Notes under the pieces: model-generated | Database searches by the model: none | The model's input: the letters and a program-made list of their open reading frames with translations, nothing else | What the model was told of the DNA's origin: nothing | Made by a program: the position numbers and the translations under genes | From: Halobiforma nitratireducens JCM 10879 | GTDB taxonomy: Archaea > Halobacteriota > Halobacteria > Halobacteriales > Natrialbaceae | Reading direction: 5' to 3' | Assembly: GCF_000337895.1 (NCBI RefSeq) | Contig: NZ_AOMA01000146.1 | Location: 1 to 38,841 of the forward strand | DNA length: 38,841 nucleotides | Part shown: positions 22,715 to 30,326 of the stretch, in pieces | Position numbering within the stretch: position 1 is the first letter of the stretch | How the letters are laid out: each line of letters begins with the position of its first letter

Positions 22715-22881
22715 CGAGGCTCACCTCGAGTCGATAGGGGCCACTCCAGCGGAGGTGAGTAACGACCGGGAGGTGTCATGCCCTCAACGACGGTGCCAAC
22801 CAGTATCAAACTATCACTGTGAGGGGGAAACGGTCTGGGTCGCTACCAACAGTCATCAAATTCCGCCGTGTGGCTCTCGCT

Positions 22882-22927
22882 GAGCAGGTCTGCGAGCATT
22901 GATCCAAACTAACTCTACGACCTGCTC
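22882..22927. repeat. Inverted repeat flanked by an 11-bp direct repeat
   Basis: GAGCAGGTC (22882-22890) and GACCTGCTC (22919-22927) are perfect inverted repeats 28 bases apart. Outside them, GACGGTGCCAA occurs at 22789-22799 and again at 22950-22960. The interval has no gene and is less GC-rich than its surroundings. The layout suggests a short mobile-element remnant, but I recognise no family. Confidence 0.4.
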
Positions 22928-23004
22928 GTTTCGCAAACTGCGCTAACTAGACGGTGCCAAGCTGTCCGCTTGCTAACGATTCGAACCGATCCAGATACTG
23001 ATGC

Positions 23005-24249
23005 TTACACCGATACCCGCTCCCCGAGTTCGGGCGCAGTCGCCGCGAACCCGTCGGCCTGCAGTTCCTCGGCGAACGCCACACAGCGGTCCCCGTGGTT
23101 GACCAGTATCTCGCTATCACGGTAGGACTCGAGGAACTCGAACAATCCCTCGCGGTCCGCGTGGGCCGAGAAGTCGTACTGTTCGACCTGCGCGCTGACC
23201 CGCATCATTCGGTCGTCGATCTCGGCACTCCCAGTCTCGAGCAGTTCGCGGCCGGGCGTCCCCTCGACCTGATGGCCGGTCATGGTGATCTTGTTCGCCG
23301 GGTGCGAACGAATCGCCGGCACGTAGGTCATCGCGGGGCCGCCGTGGAGCATCCCGCTGGTCGTGACGATCACCGTGTTCTGTTCGGCGATGCGCTTTCG
23401 CTGTCCGTCGCGACCGTCGACGAACCGGGCGTTGCCCTTCGCCCGCCGCAGGAGATCGGGATCGCGGAGAAACTCGCGGTTGCCCTCCCGCAGGAATATC
23501 TCGGTGACGCGTTGCCCCATCCCGTCGACGTAACACTCGAGGCCGTGTTCCTCGCAGAGACAGAGCATCTCCTGGGTACGTCCGATCGCGAACGCGGGGA
23601 CGACGACCGTGCCGCCGCCCCAGATTGTCGCTTCGACGCTCTCGGCGAAGGCGGCCTCGATCTCCTCGCGGGGCGGCCTGGTGACGTCGGAGTAGGTACT
23701 CTCGCAGATGACGGCGTCAGCCTCGATGCGGGCGGTCGTTCCGGCGAGCAGCCGCTGTCGCTCGGTGTGGAAGTCGCCCGTATAGAGGAGTCGCGTCTCG
23801 CCGTCGTCGATCAGAACGTGGGCGCTGCCAGGGACGTGGCCGGCGTCGAAAAACGTGACCTCGTAGCCGGCGGCCTCGAACGGCTCGCGGTAGCCGTGGG
23901 TCTCCGAGACCTGGGCGAGGCGGGCGACTTCGGTCTCGGTGAACGGACAGTCGTAGGTCCCACCGTGCAAACGAAGCGTGTCCCGCGCGAGCACCCGCGT
24001 GAGTTCGCCCGTCGGCGGCGTCCAGTGAATCGTCGGCCGAGCGTCGCCCGACAGCAACGTCGGGATCGCTCCGACGTGATCGAGGTGGCCGTGACTGACC
24101 ACGACCGCCTCGGGATCGAGGCCGTCGCCCTCGAGCGGAAACGAGGGGGGATTCCCAGAGTCCATCCCGAAATCGAGCAACAGCGCGTCGTCGACGAGGA
24201 TCGCGCTCCGACCGATCTCGCGTGCCCCACCGAGAAACTCGACCTCCAT
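23005..24249 (-). CDS. Archaeal CPSF2-type beta-CASP ribonuclease
   Basis: This 414-residue metallo-beta-lactamase/beta-CASP nuclease is of the aCPSF2 group, without the N-terminal KH domains of aCPSF1. It acts in RNA processing and decay. The metal ligands are visible: HGHLDH (53-58), His138 in DAGHVPGS, and Asp159 in YTGDFHTE. The beta-CASP part has ESTYSD, FAIGRTQEMLCLCEEHGLEC and TTSGMLHGGPA. The C-terminal motif FSAHADREGLFEF supplies the last conserved histidine. ATG 24249 starts MEVEFLGGAREIGRS, the standard family beginning. It stands alone, with convergent or co-oriented unrelated neighbours. Confidence 0.92.
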   Translation of the reverse strand: MEVEFLGGAREIGRSAILVDDALLLDFGMDSGNPPSFPLEGDGLDPEAVVVSHGHLDHVGAIPTLLSGDARPTIHWTPPTGELTRVLARDTLRLHGGTYDCPFTETEVARLAQVSETHGYREPFEAAGYEVTFFDAGHVPGSAHVLIDDGETRLLYTGDFHTERQRLLAGTTARIEADAVICESTYSDVTRPPREEIEAAFAESVEATIWGGGTVVVPAFAIGRTQEMLCLCEEHGLECYVDGMGQRVTEIFLREGNREFLRDPDLLRRAKGNARFVDGRDGQRKRIAEQNTVIVTTSGMLHGGPAMTYVPAIRSHPANKITMTGHQVEGTPGRELLETGSAEIDDRMMRVSAQVEQYDFSAHADREGLFEFLESYRDSEILVNHGDRCVAFAEELQADGFAATAPELGERVSV

Positions 24250-24319
24250 GCCCGTCTGTTGTGACTCGAGGGGTTTGCGTCCGTCGGTTCGGTCGCCGCG
24301 ACGGGTGTTCGAGACACCG

Positions 24320-24775
24320 TCAACGACGATCCCGGTCGAACTCGCGGGACCGATCGGTGCCGTCTCTCGGTCCAGTGTCGGCGTTCGTTCCCGTCCCGTC
24401 CTCGAGTAGCCTGTCCAGTTCGCGTTCGAACTCGGCCTCGCTCAGTTCGCCCGAGACGTACTGCTCCCGGAGCCGGGATTCCGGATCGCGGGGACGATCG
24501 GCGGTGGCGGTAGTGGTAGCATCGGACTCGCTCGAGCCCAGATTCGCGTCGAACCCCTCGAAGCGGTCAGTATCCGAGGAGTCGCCGAAAAGCGACAGTA
24601 ACCCGAGGACCGCCAGGACGAACAGCCCCAGGACGGCAAGCGAGATGGCGATCGAAAAGGCCGTCACGACGATCGAGAACGCGATCCCGACCAGCGTCGC
24701 GATGGCGCTGAGGACGAGAAACGCGAGGACGAGAACGCCGACTCCCTTGAGCAAGAGCGTGCCGAGACGGCCCAT
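24320..24775 (-). CDS. Membrane protein with SHOCT domain
   Basis: The 151-residue protein begins MGRLGTLLLKGVGVLVLAFL and has two or three hydrophobic segments in the first 65 residues. An acidic Ser/Thr-rich linker follows, then a SHOCT-type domain near 110-130 (DPESRLREQYVSGELSEAEF). SHOCT domains are short C-terminal helical modules thought to help oligomerise membrane proteins. ATG 24775 is preferred. An upstream in-frame ATG (24844) would add a stretch without normal composition, and it overlaps the T-rich sequence likely to be the promoter. Confidence 0.75.
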   Translation of the reverse strand: MGRLGTLLLKGVGVLVLAFLVLSAIATLVGIAFSIVVTAFSIAISLAVLGLFVLAVLGLLSLFGDSSDTDRFEGFDANLGSSESDATTTATADRPRDPESRLREQYVSGELSEAEFERELDRLLEDGTGTNADTGPRDGTDRSREFDRDRR

Positions 24776-24869
24776 ACCAACTGTTCGTCTGGGAGCCACA
24801 AAAACCGCTCGATAAATCAATACAGCAACTACTACGGCAGTCACACTTCACCGAGCGCACAGTCGGCAG

Positions 24870-25208
24870 TCAGGAGCCGTTCGAACGTGGCTCCGCCGCC
24901 GCCGGCGACTCCGTTCGCTTCGCCAACCCGAGGAGATAGACATCGAGCAGGCAGACGATCAAGACGGCAAGCGGGAGGGCGACATTGGTGAACGCGACCT
25001 GTTCGAACTGCAACGCGGTGATGACGAACGGCTCGCCCGGCTCGAGTGCGCCCGAGATCGTCCGGGCGCTCAGGAACGCGAGCGCGAGCGCGTACAACAG
25101 GAACCAGCTCACCCCGCGTTTCCAGTGGCCGAGATAACAGTGTCCGAGGCCGGCGACGAACACCGAGAGCAGGTACGCAGGCCAGATCGGCCGGGTAAGC
25201 GAGGTCAT
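24870..25208 (-). CDS. Small membrane protein, last gene of the TetR operon
   Basis: The 112-residue protein has three predicted helices (about 11-26, 33-46, 73-94). The first segment LLSVFVAGLGHCYLGHWKRG recalls the TM2-type GLGxxYLG turn. It starts 3 bases after the stop of the prenyl-synthase-like gene, which makes co-transcription and translational coupling very likely. Its role is not known. The C-terminal tail is short and hydrophilic. Confidence 0.7.
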   Translation of the reverse strand: MTSLTRPIWPAYLLSVFVAGLGHCYLGHWKRGVSWFLLYALALAFLSARTISGALEPGEPFVITALQFEQVAFTNVALPLAVLIVCLLDVYLLGLAKRTESPAAAEPRSNGS

Positions 25209-25211
25209 AAG

Positions 25212-26330
25212 CTATCGTTGGACGTGAAACGGAATCCGTGTTGCCCTCTCGAGACGGACGAGCGGGGAGCGGTCCTCGGTCCCCCAGTGGGGACCGGAGT
25301 CGTCGTCGGACCCAGCGTCGGCGACGATATCCGAGGCGATCGCTCGCTCGAGGGTGCCTATCGCGTCGTGGGCCCGCTGAAGGTGGACTTCGACCGCGTC
25401 GGTCGGGACGGTTGCCGTACCCGCGGACGGCGACTCGTCGTTGGAATCGGCGAGGAAAATCCCGTCGGGTTGATCGCTCTCACCGGAGAGTTCGCGGACC
25501 GCCGTCGTCAGCAACTCCTCGTCGATCGGCCGCGGTACCCCCACACTCGAGCGGGAAGACCGAGCGACCAGCGCGGCGGCGAGCGACCGCCCGTAGGTCT
25601 CGAGCGACGAGCGGACGGTTTCGTTCGTCCCGACCACGGTCGCGCCGAGTTCGGCTGCGACGCCGACGACGGTGGCCATCGGGAACGGCGCGGTCTCGCT
25701 GTCGGCTGCGGTCCACTCTCCCGTCTCGGATGCGTTCGTCTCGTAACCCTCGGCGTCGGTACTGACGGGGCCCGTGTGCTCGTCACGACAGGCGGTCCGC
25801 TCGAGGAACTCGTGGGAGAGCGTCGTCGATCCGGCCGCGAGGATGCGGTACAACTCGAGTGATCGGCGGGCAGGAACCGGCGCTTCGCCGGCCGCTGCGT
25901 ACGCCGCTGCGTGGAGGTAGTCGCTCGCTAAAACGGCAGCGTCGCGGTCGTTGGTGGACCCCTCGGTCCCAGTCTCGGTCCCGGTCTCGAGCCGTTCGGT
26001 ACTGACTGACTCCTCGAGGCGGTCGTACCGGTCGGTGACGACCAGATCGCGCCTGATCCGGGCGTACCCCTCGAGGGAAGTGACTGCATCGATTACACAA
26101 TCCGGAACCGGCGTTCGATTCCGTCCCGGAGACGGGTCAGAACGGGGTGACGGGGCCGGCGAGGAACCGGTCACCGCGGCGATTTCGCCCGCGACGACGC
26201 AAAGGGTCGCCGCCAGCGAGCGGTCGCGGTCTGGGACGGCCTCGAAGGCGACCGCCGCGACCGGCGATGCGAGACCAGTATCCGACCGGGCGGTCGACGT
26301 CGCGTCGTAAGAGGGTGTGCGTTCGCTCAT
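25212..26330 (-). CDS. Degenerate polyprenyl synthase-like protein (DUF7114-like)
   Basis: This 372-residue protein is helical, Ala- and Ser-rich. It has the isoprenoid-synthase pattern AVLASDYLHAAAYAAA, corresponding to the GDxLxxxA helix of polyprenyl synthases, and later helices such as LYRILAAGSTTLSHEFLERT and MATVVGVAAELGATVVGTNE. The two Asp-rich catalytic motifs (DDxxD) are not evident, so it is probably not a chain-elongating enzyme. Haloarchaeal genomes often name such proteins polyprenyl synthetase. ATG 26330 (MSERTPSYDA) follows the TetR stop by 10 bases; the open frame upstream overlaps the TetR gene and is not coding. Inference: regulated by the TetR protein, possibly lipid-related. 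Confidence 0.62.
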   Translation of the reverse strand: MSERTPSYDATSTARSDTGLASPVAAVAFEAVPDRDRSLAATLCVVAGEIAAVTGSSPAPSPRSDPSPGRNRTPVPDCVIDAVTSLEGYARIRRDLVVTDRYDRLEESVSTERLETGTETGTEGSTNDRDAAVLASDYLHAAAYAAAGEAPVPARRSLELYRILAAGSTTLSHEFLERTACRDEHTGPVSTDAEGYETNASETGEWTAADSETAPFPMATVVGVAAELGATVVGTNETVRSSLETYGRSLAAALVARSSRSSVGVPRPIDEELLTTAVRELSGESDQPDGIFLADSNDESPSAGTATVPTDAVEVHLQRAHDAIGTLERAIASDIVADAGSDDDSGPHWGTEDRSPLVRLERATRIPFHVQR

Positions 26331-26340
26331 GGGGGTGAAA

Positions 26341-27051
26341 CTACTCGGTAGTGGTATCGGCGTCCGCAGGCGACGGGGCGTCGCCTCCGCGCGAGGACTC
26401 GGGAGCGAGGTCCGATCGGGAACGAATCTCGTCACCGGGGAACGATTCGGTTGGGAACGACGTGTCCTCGGCGAGCAGGTCCTCGAAGATGCGTGCGATC
26501 ATCGCCGAGCGTACCTGCCCGAGATAGTCGTCCTGATCGAGCGTGAGTTGACGGATACGCGCGCCGTCGAGTGTCGCGATCAGCAGGGCAGCGGTCTCCT
26601 CGGGATCGTGATCGGTGAACTCGCCGGTTTCCATCCCCTCTCGCAGGATGCTCTCGACGATCTCGCGGAGGTGCTCGTCGCTCTTTCGTAACTGCTCGCG
26701 ATACTGCTCGTTGTAGGGGGCTTGCGTCCGAATCTCGAGCATCGCCGTGTGAAACGACTGTCGCTCGTCGTCGTCGGCCGAGCCGTAGAGGAACCAGTCG
26801 ACGAACGTCGCCAGTTGCTCTACCGGTGGTCGATCGTCCGTCTCGGCGAACCGCTCGTCGAACCAGTCGACGAGGTAGTCGACGAAGTCGGCGACGAGAT
26901 CCTCCTTGGAGTCGTAGTGGTAGAACAGCAGCGACTTGCTCTTGTCTGTACGATCCGCGATGTCCTGTGCAGTCAGGTCGGTGTAGCCGTGCTCACACAG
27001 GGCATCGTACGTGGCCCTCATGATCGCGTCGCGGACGTCCGGATCGGTCAC
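26341..27051 (-). CDS. TetR/AcrR-family transcriptional regulator
   Basis: The 236-residue protein has an N-terminal helix-turn-helix (about 6-52) with ATYDALCEHGYTDLTAQDIA and DKSKSLLFYHYDSKEDLVAD, a classic TetR signature with the YHYDSKEDL end. The ligand-binding part is acidic and helical (GSADDDERQSFHTAMLEIRT, YREQLRKSDEHLREIVESIL). A Ser-rich tail follows. The start codon is GTG at 27051. A TATA box (CTTTTATGG) is centred about 28 bases upstream, with palindromes between it and the start, so the protein probably represses its own operon of three genes. The ligand is unknown. Confidence 0.9.
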   Translation of the reverse strand: MTDPDVRDAIMRATYDALCEHGYTDLTAQDIADRTDKSKSLLFYHYDSKEDLVADFVDYLVDWFDERFAETDDRPPVEQLATFVDWFLYGSADDDERQSFHTAMLEIRTQAPYNEQYREQLRKSDEHLREIVESILREGMETGEFTDHDPEETAALLIATLDGARIRQLTLDQDDYLGQVRSAMIARIFEDLLAEDTSFPTESFPGDEIRSRSDLAPESSRGGDAPSPADADTTTE

Positions 27052-27054
27052 TAC

Positions 27055-27083
27055 TGACTAATTGGTCAGGTGACCATAAAAGG
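27055..27083 (-). promoter_or_regulatory. TetR operon promoter with overlapping palindromes
   Basis: The TATA-like CTTTTATGG (minus strand) occupies 27075-27083. Immediately downstream lie two overlapping inverted repeats: TGGTCA/TGACCA at 27063-27068 and 27071-27076 (2-base spacer), and TGAC/GTCA at 27055-27058 and 27065-27068 (6-base spacer). Bound TetR dimers would block initiation. Whether one or both are operators is inference. Confidence 0.6.
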
Positions 27084-27141
27084 CGTTTCGTTCCCTCACT
27101 CTTTGACATTAATTCCCCAACGAACTCGTAGCGTCCCCTCG

Positions 27142-27435
27142 CTACGTCTCACGGTCGCCGGCCGGGAATCGATCGATCCTGAACCGGGCGAACCCACCGT
27201 ACGCGAGATCGAGCGAGCCGATCCACCAGTTCCAGCGATCCGCGGGGGTGCCGTAGGGTGCATCCGACAGCTCCGACACGACCAACGCCGTCGTCAGCGC
27301 CGTTCCGGCGTTCTCCCGGTACTGACTCGAGTCCGCGAGATCGACCGCCTGCCGAACCACCACCCGCCGCTCCTGGCTCGTGCCGCCGAACTCCTCTCGC
27401 AGGCGCGTCTCGAGTTCTTCCGGGTCGATGAACAC
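27142..27435 (-). CDS. Conserved small haloarchaeal protein
   Basis: This is a 97-residue acidic protein with a GTG start at 27435 (MFIDPEELETRLREEFGG). Features are a helical first half and a well-conserved-looking aromatic motif NWWIGSLDLAYGGFARFRID (68-87). I do not recognise the family, and no signal or membrane segment is present. The gene lies between the TetR operon and S6e, facing the TetR gene in the same direction. It is probably transcribed independently. Confidence 0.65.
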   Translation of the reverse strand: MFIDPEELETRLREEFGGTSQERRVVVRQAVDLADSSQYRENAGTALTTALVVSELSDAPYGTPADRWNWWIGSLDLAYGGFARFRIDRFPAGDRET

Positions 27436-27874
27436 GCTCGAGGGTACGCAGCCAATACACTTGACTGTTCGAGCCGACCCCAGCAGGCCATGCGTCCGGG
27501 CCCGACTCGAGCAACGTGGCCGGGAGCGGCCTCGCCACAGTCCGGCGAGGTCGCGACCAGGGGGAAGGCAGGCCTATGAACGAGCGACCGATGTGAGCGA
27601 GGTCGAAAGGACGAGCGAACGGACGGAAGACTGTCCTCGTGAACGAAGTAAACGAGGGCTTGGAAGGCGCTCGCGTCTTCCGGTGTTTTCGATCGAGATG
27701 GCGTCGGGCGACGCCACGACGTGTGCCTGCTTCACTGGTACCACCGTGCCAGAGCGTGGTCCGAGACGCTTTCGGCGTCTCGCCATCACGGGAAAACTTC
27801 ACTCCCTCGAACGACAGCGTCACCTTTCGTTGTGAAACGATGTTCTTTTGAGCGACGACCGTCTTCCGTCGGAC
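27436..27874. other. Intergenic region upstream of rps6e
   Basis: I see no convincing gene in these 439 bases; the open frames are arginine- and serine-rich shadows. The S6e TATA element sits at the right end. No repeats of note. Confidence 0.5.
27843..27852 (+). promoter_or_regulatory. TATA element of rps6e
   Basis: TTCTTTTGAG is centred 28 bases before ATG 27875. It supports that start over an in-frame ATG at 27848, which would lie within the promoter. Confidence 0.5.
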
Positions 27875-28270
27875 ATGGCAAGTTTCACTGTCGTCGTCGG
27901 TGATCCCGACTCCGGGATGACCTACCAGCTCGAGGCCGAGGAACAGGATGCGAACCGCTTTATCGGCAAGTCGATCGGCGACGAAGTCGACGGCGGCGCG
28001 GTCGACCTCGACGGCTACACCCTCGAGATCACCGGCGGCTCCGACGAGGCGGGGCGACCCCTCAACGAGGATGTCGCAGGCGCGAACCTGAAGGAAGTCC
28101 TGATGAGCGAGCGACAGACCGGCTACCGACCGAACCGCGACGGCGAACGACGCCGCATCACGGTTCGTGGCCGAGAAGTTTCCGACGCGGTCGCCCAGAT
28201 CAACGCCTCGATCGTCGATCGCGGAAGCACCGACGTCGACGAGCTGCTCGGCGACGGCGAAGACGAGTAA
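27875..28270 (+). CDS. rps6e: 30S ribosomal protein S6e
   Basis: This 131-residue archaeal/eukaryal-type small-subunit protein is a core gene. Visible family sequence: [40 protein letters not shown], the loop [16 protein letters not shown] (from about 57) and the C-terminal [17 protein letters not shown]. It is shorter than eukaryotic S6, which has a C-terminal extension with phosphorylation sites that archaea lack. The start is fixed by the TATA element. The gene is followed by the 28325 gene, 54 bases downstream. Confidence 0.96.
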   Translation: MASFTVVVGDPDSGMTYQLEAEEQDANRFIGKSIGDEVDGGAVDLDGYTLEITGGSDEAGRPLNEDVAGANLKEVLMSERQTGYRPNRDGERRRITVRGREVSDAVAQINASIVDRGSTDVDELLGDGEDE

Positions 28271-28324
28271 CGATACCGATCCTGCTCGGTTCTCTTCGAT
28301 CAGATACGACACTGAGCTAAGACC

Positions 28325-28780
28325 ATGGTAGACAGAGTCGCGAGCGATCATCCGTCGGTTCGGACGGTTCGCTCGACGTGTACCGAGACTGCGACGGGCG
28401 TCCGGCTCGAGATTCCGGCGGACGACCGCGACGCCTTCCCGACCGACGAGGTCGTCCGGCTGGTCCTCGACGGCGACGAACTGTTCGCTCGCGTCGAACG
28501 GGCGCTGACCGGCGACGAGCTATCGATCCCCGGCGTCTACGAGACGCCCGATCTGGCCCGCGATCCAAGCGGTGCCACCGACCAGCTGTCCGCGTGGGCC
28601 GACGACCACGGGATTCCGACGGGTGGCTCCGTGCTCGTCGATGTCGTGGAACCGGAGTTTCTCTACGGACTACGGGAACCGGGCGAGACGGCGTACTACG
28701 ACGCACACGAGCCGCCAAACGAGAGTCTGAGCGAGATCGCACGGAGCCTCGAGGACGGCGGAAACGACGAAAACCAGTAA
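28325..28780 (+). CDS. Conserved haloarchaeal protein beside S6e
   Basis: This is a 151-residue acidic protein with no named family that I can assign with confidence (DUF7112 is a possible match). It is mainly beta-strands: VRLEIPADDRDAFPTDEVVR, LVLDGDELFARVERALTGDE and GGSVLVDVVEPEFLYGLREP, with the motif IPGVYETPDLARDP. No signal, membrane helix or metal motif is visible. It is co-directional with S6e, so co-transcription is possible. It may have its own promoter (AGATACGAC upstream of ATG 28325). Confidence 0.65.
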   Translation: MVDRVASDHPSVRTVRSTCTETATGVRLEIPADDRDAFPTDEVVRLVLDGDELFARVERALTGDELSIPGVYETPDLARDPSGATDQLSAWADDHGIPTGGSVLVDVVEPEFLYGLREPGETAYYDAHEPPNESLSEIARSLEDGGNDENQ

Positions 28781-28899
28781 CCGAGGGGACGACCCATCGG
28801 GGCGGTGCGAACCGAAAAGAGCGAGACCCAGAGCTCGGACGGATGTCCGGACCAGCACAGCGACGATTCGTCCCGTATGAAACGGCGGTGTAGCGATAG

Positions 28900-29445
28900 T
28901 TACTGCCGCTCGAGAAACGCGTACAGTAGCAGTCCAAACGAGAGGTGCTGAACCATCGTCCGTTCGACCGTCTCGTGAACGTACTCCTCGTCCGCGATCG
29001 AGTACTCTTTCGTCTGGACCTTCGCGTGCATTGAGAGTACGTCCTCCTCCTCGAGGTCGTGGAGAGCGGGATAGACGGTCCCCGGACTGAGACTCGCATC
29101 GAAGCCGTGAGAAAGGTCCGCGAGGAGTTGTTTTCCGTGAGTCTCTCCGTGGAGTGCGATGAGTACGAGCAACACCTCGTCCAGGTTCGCCTTGATCAAC
29201 GCTTCGTCGAACGAAACGTCGTCGTAGGGAAGGGTCTCCTCGACCCGTGCCAGTAGGTCGTCGAGTTCTGGTTCGATCCCTTCCGCGGTCGCGTTTTCGG
29301 TCGTGTTCGCGGTCGGACCGTCTTCTCTCCGTTCGAACTCGGAGCGATGTCCCTCGTCGCCACCCGATGTCGTCCGTTCGCGCGAGGCCGTCATTCGCGA
29401 CAGCACCTCGAGAACGGACCTCGTACTGGTTGCGTTCTCTTCCAT
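28900..29445 (-). CDS. PadR-like winged-helix regulator at the motility cluster edge
   Basis: The 181-residue protein has a long acidic, Ser/Thr-rich N-terminus (1-60). A PadR-type winged helix follows (about 85-160): DEVLLVLIALHGETHGKQLL, LSPGTVYPALHDLEEEDVLS, KEYSIADEEYVHETVERTM. The C-terminus is a hydrophobic helix (LSFGLLLYAFLERQ) that may mediate dimer formation. The nearest upstream divergent gene is the DUF7385 flagella-cluster protein, and the archaellin genes lie further downstream on the plus strand. I infer, without proof, that it could control archaellin expression. ATG 29445 is used; ATG 29394 is a possible shorter start. Confidence 0.8.
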   Translation of the reverse strand: MEENATSTRSVLEVLSRMTASRERTTSGGDEGHRSEFERREDGPTANTTENATAEGIEPELDDLLARVEETLPYDDVSFDEALIKANLDEVLLVLIALHGETHGKQLLADLSHGFDASLSPGTVYPALHDLEEEDVLSMHAKVQTKEYSIADEEYVHETVERTMVQHLSFGLLLYAFLERQ

Positions 29446-29933
29446 TCCCGATCACCGATTGGGGGTCAGTGGCTGGTGTCGGCCGGTTGCCGTCGGTCTA
29501 CCCATCTCGTCTCCGTCCGAGCGCCACCTCCGACTACTCGACCACTGGAACTGATACGCCATAAACGACAGGGAACTGATCGTATCAACTATTGATATTT
29601 TAACATCGGCTTCTCGATATACTAATGCTGGTCGAAACAGTTTAGATTATTCTCTGCCTTCTCCCGGAAGAACGAAAACGCCTTTGCTTTTTTGTCTTAT
29701 TCGTCGAACGATTGGTCACAGAATCAGCCCGAGGACCCGATACAATAATCTATTGGCCGACATGGCGGTGAAGGAAGGCGAACGTCACCCGACAGTCGCC
29801 TCTACAGAAAAGACAGGCCGAGTGCCTCGGAGCTTGACCCCGAGGCGGTTCACGCCGTCGGTTTGCCGAACACTCGGAGGACTGGAGTCGGGTCGGCCAG
29901 TGAAATTATATCTGCCAGTACAGGACGACCCGT
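29446..29933. other. AT-rich divergent promoter region of the motility cluster
   Basis: These 488 bases separate the PadR-like gene and the DUF7385 gene. The part 29560-29720 is clearly AT-richer than its surroundings (TATTGATATTTTAACATC, CTCGATATACTAATGC), so it may hold promoters on both strands. No gene is supported. Confidence 0.5.
29903..29913 (+). promoter_or_regulatory. TATA box of the DUF7385 gene
   Basis: AAATTATATCT is centred about 26 bases before ATG 29934, so the transcript is leaderless or nearly so. Confidence 0.6.
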
Positions 29934-30179
29934 ATGGAACGGATCGCACTCGAGAACGGGTTCAGTATGCACGACTACCGTTCGAAACTGAAGTTACTGA
30001 AAGACGGAGGCGATCAACGCGTCCTCGAGAACCGCGACGGCGTCGGTTGTCCGGCCTGCGGACAGGCGTTCGACCGGTTATTCGTTAGCGAACGATCGAC
30101 GAAGTCGTTCGAGACGCCGCCGGATCGACCGTTCTGTCTCGCCCGGACCGACGAGAAGATACTGCTGTTGACTCACTAG
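29934..30179 (+). CDS. DUF7385 flagella-cluster zinc-ribbon protein
   Basis: This 81-residue protein begins MERIALENGFSMHDYRSKLK. It contains a single zinc-ribbon half-site GVGCPACGQAFDRLFVSE (Cys39, Cys42), followed by PFCLARTDEKILLLTH. This sequence pattern is known in haloarchaea as the small protein next to archaellum genes, annotated flagella cluster protein or DUF7385. Its function is unknown. The start follows a strong TATA box. It marks the left border of the motility region in this window. Confidence 0.8.
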   Translation: MERIALENGFSMHDYRSKLKLLKDGGDQRVLENRDGVGCPACGQAFDRLFVSERSTKSFETPPDRPFCLARTDEKILLLTH

Positions 30180-30326
30180 CGATCCACTTTCCACGCACCA
30201 CTCGGCCGCCGAACGGGAACCCGCTGCCTCTCGAGTGCAGGAACACTCTCAAGAGTGGCTGTCGGGAAGCGCCAGTCGAAGCTCCGAAGACGGGCGACAA
30301 TCGACCGAAGAAAGCCCTAATCCACG

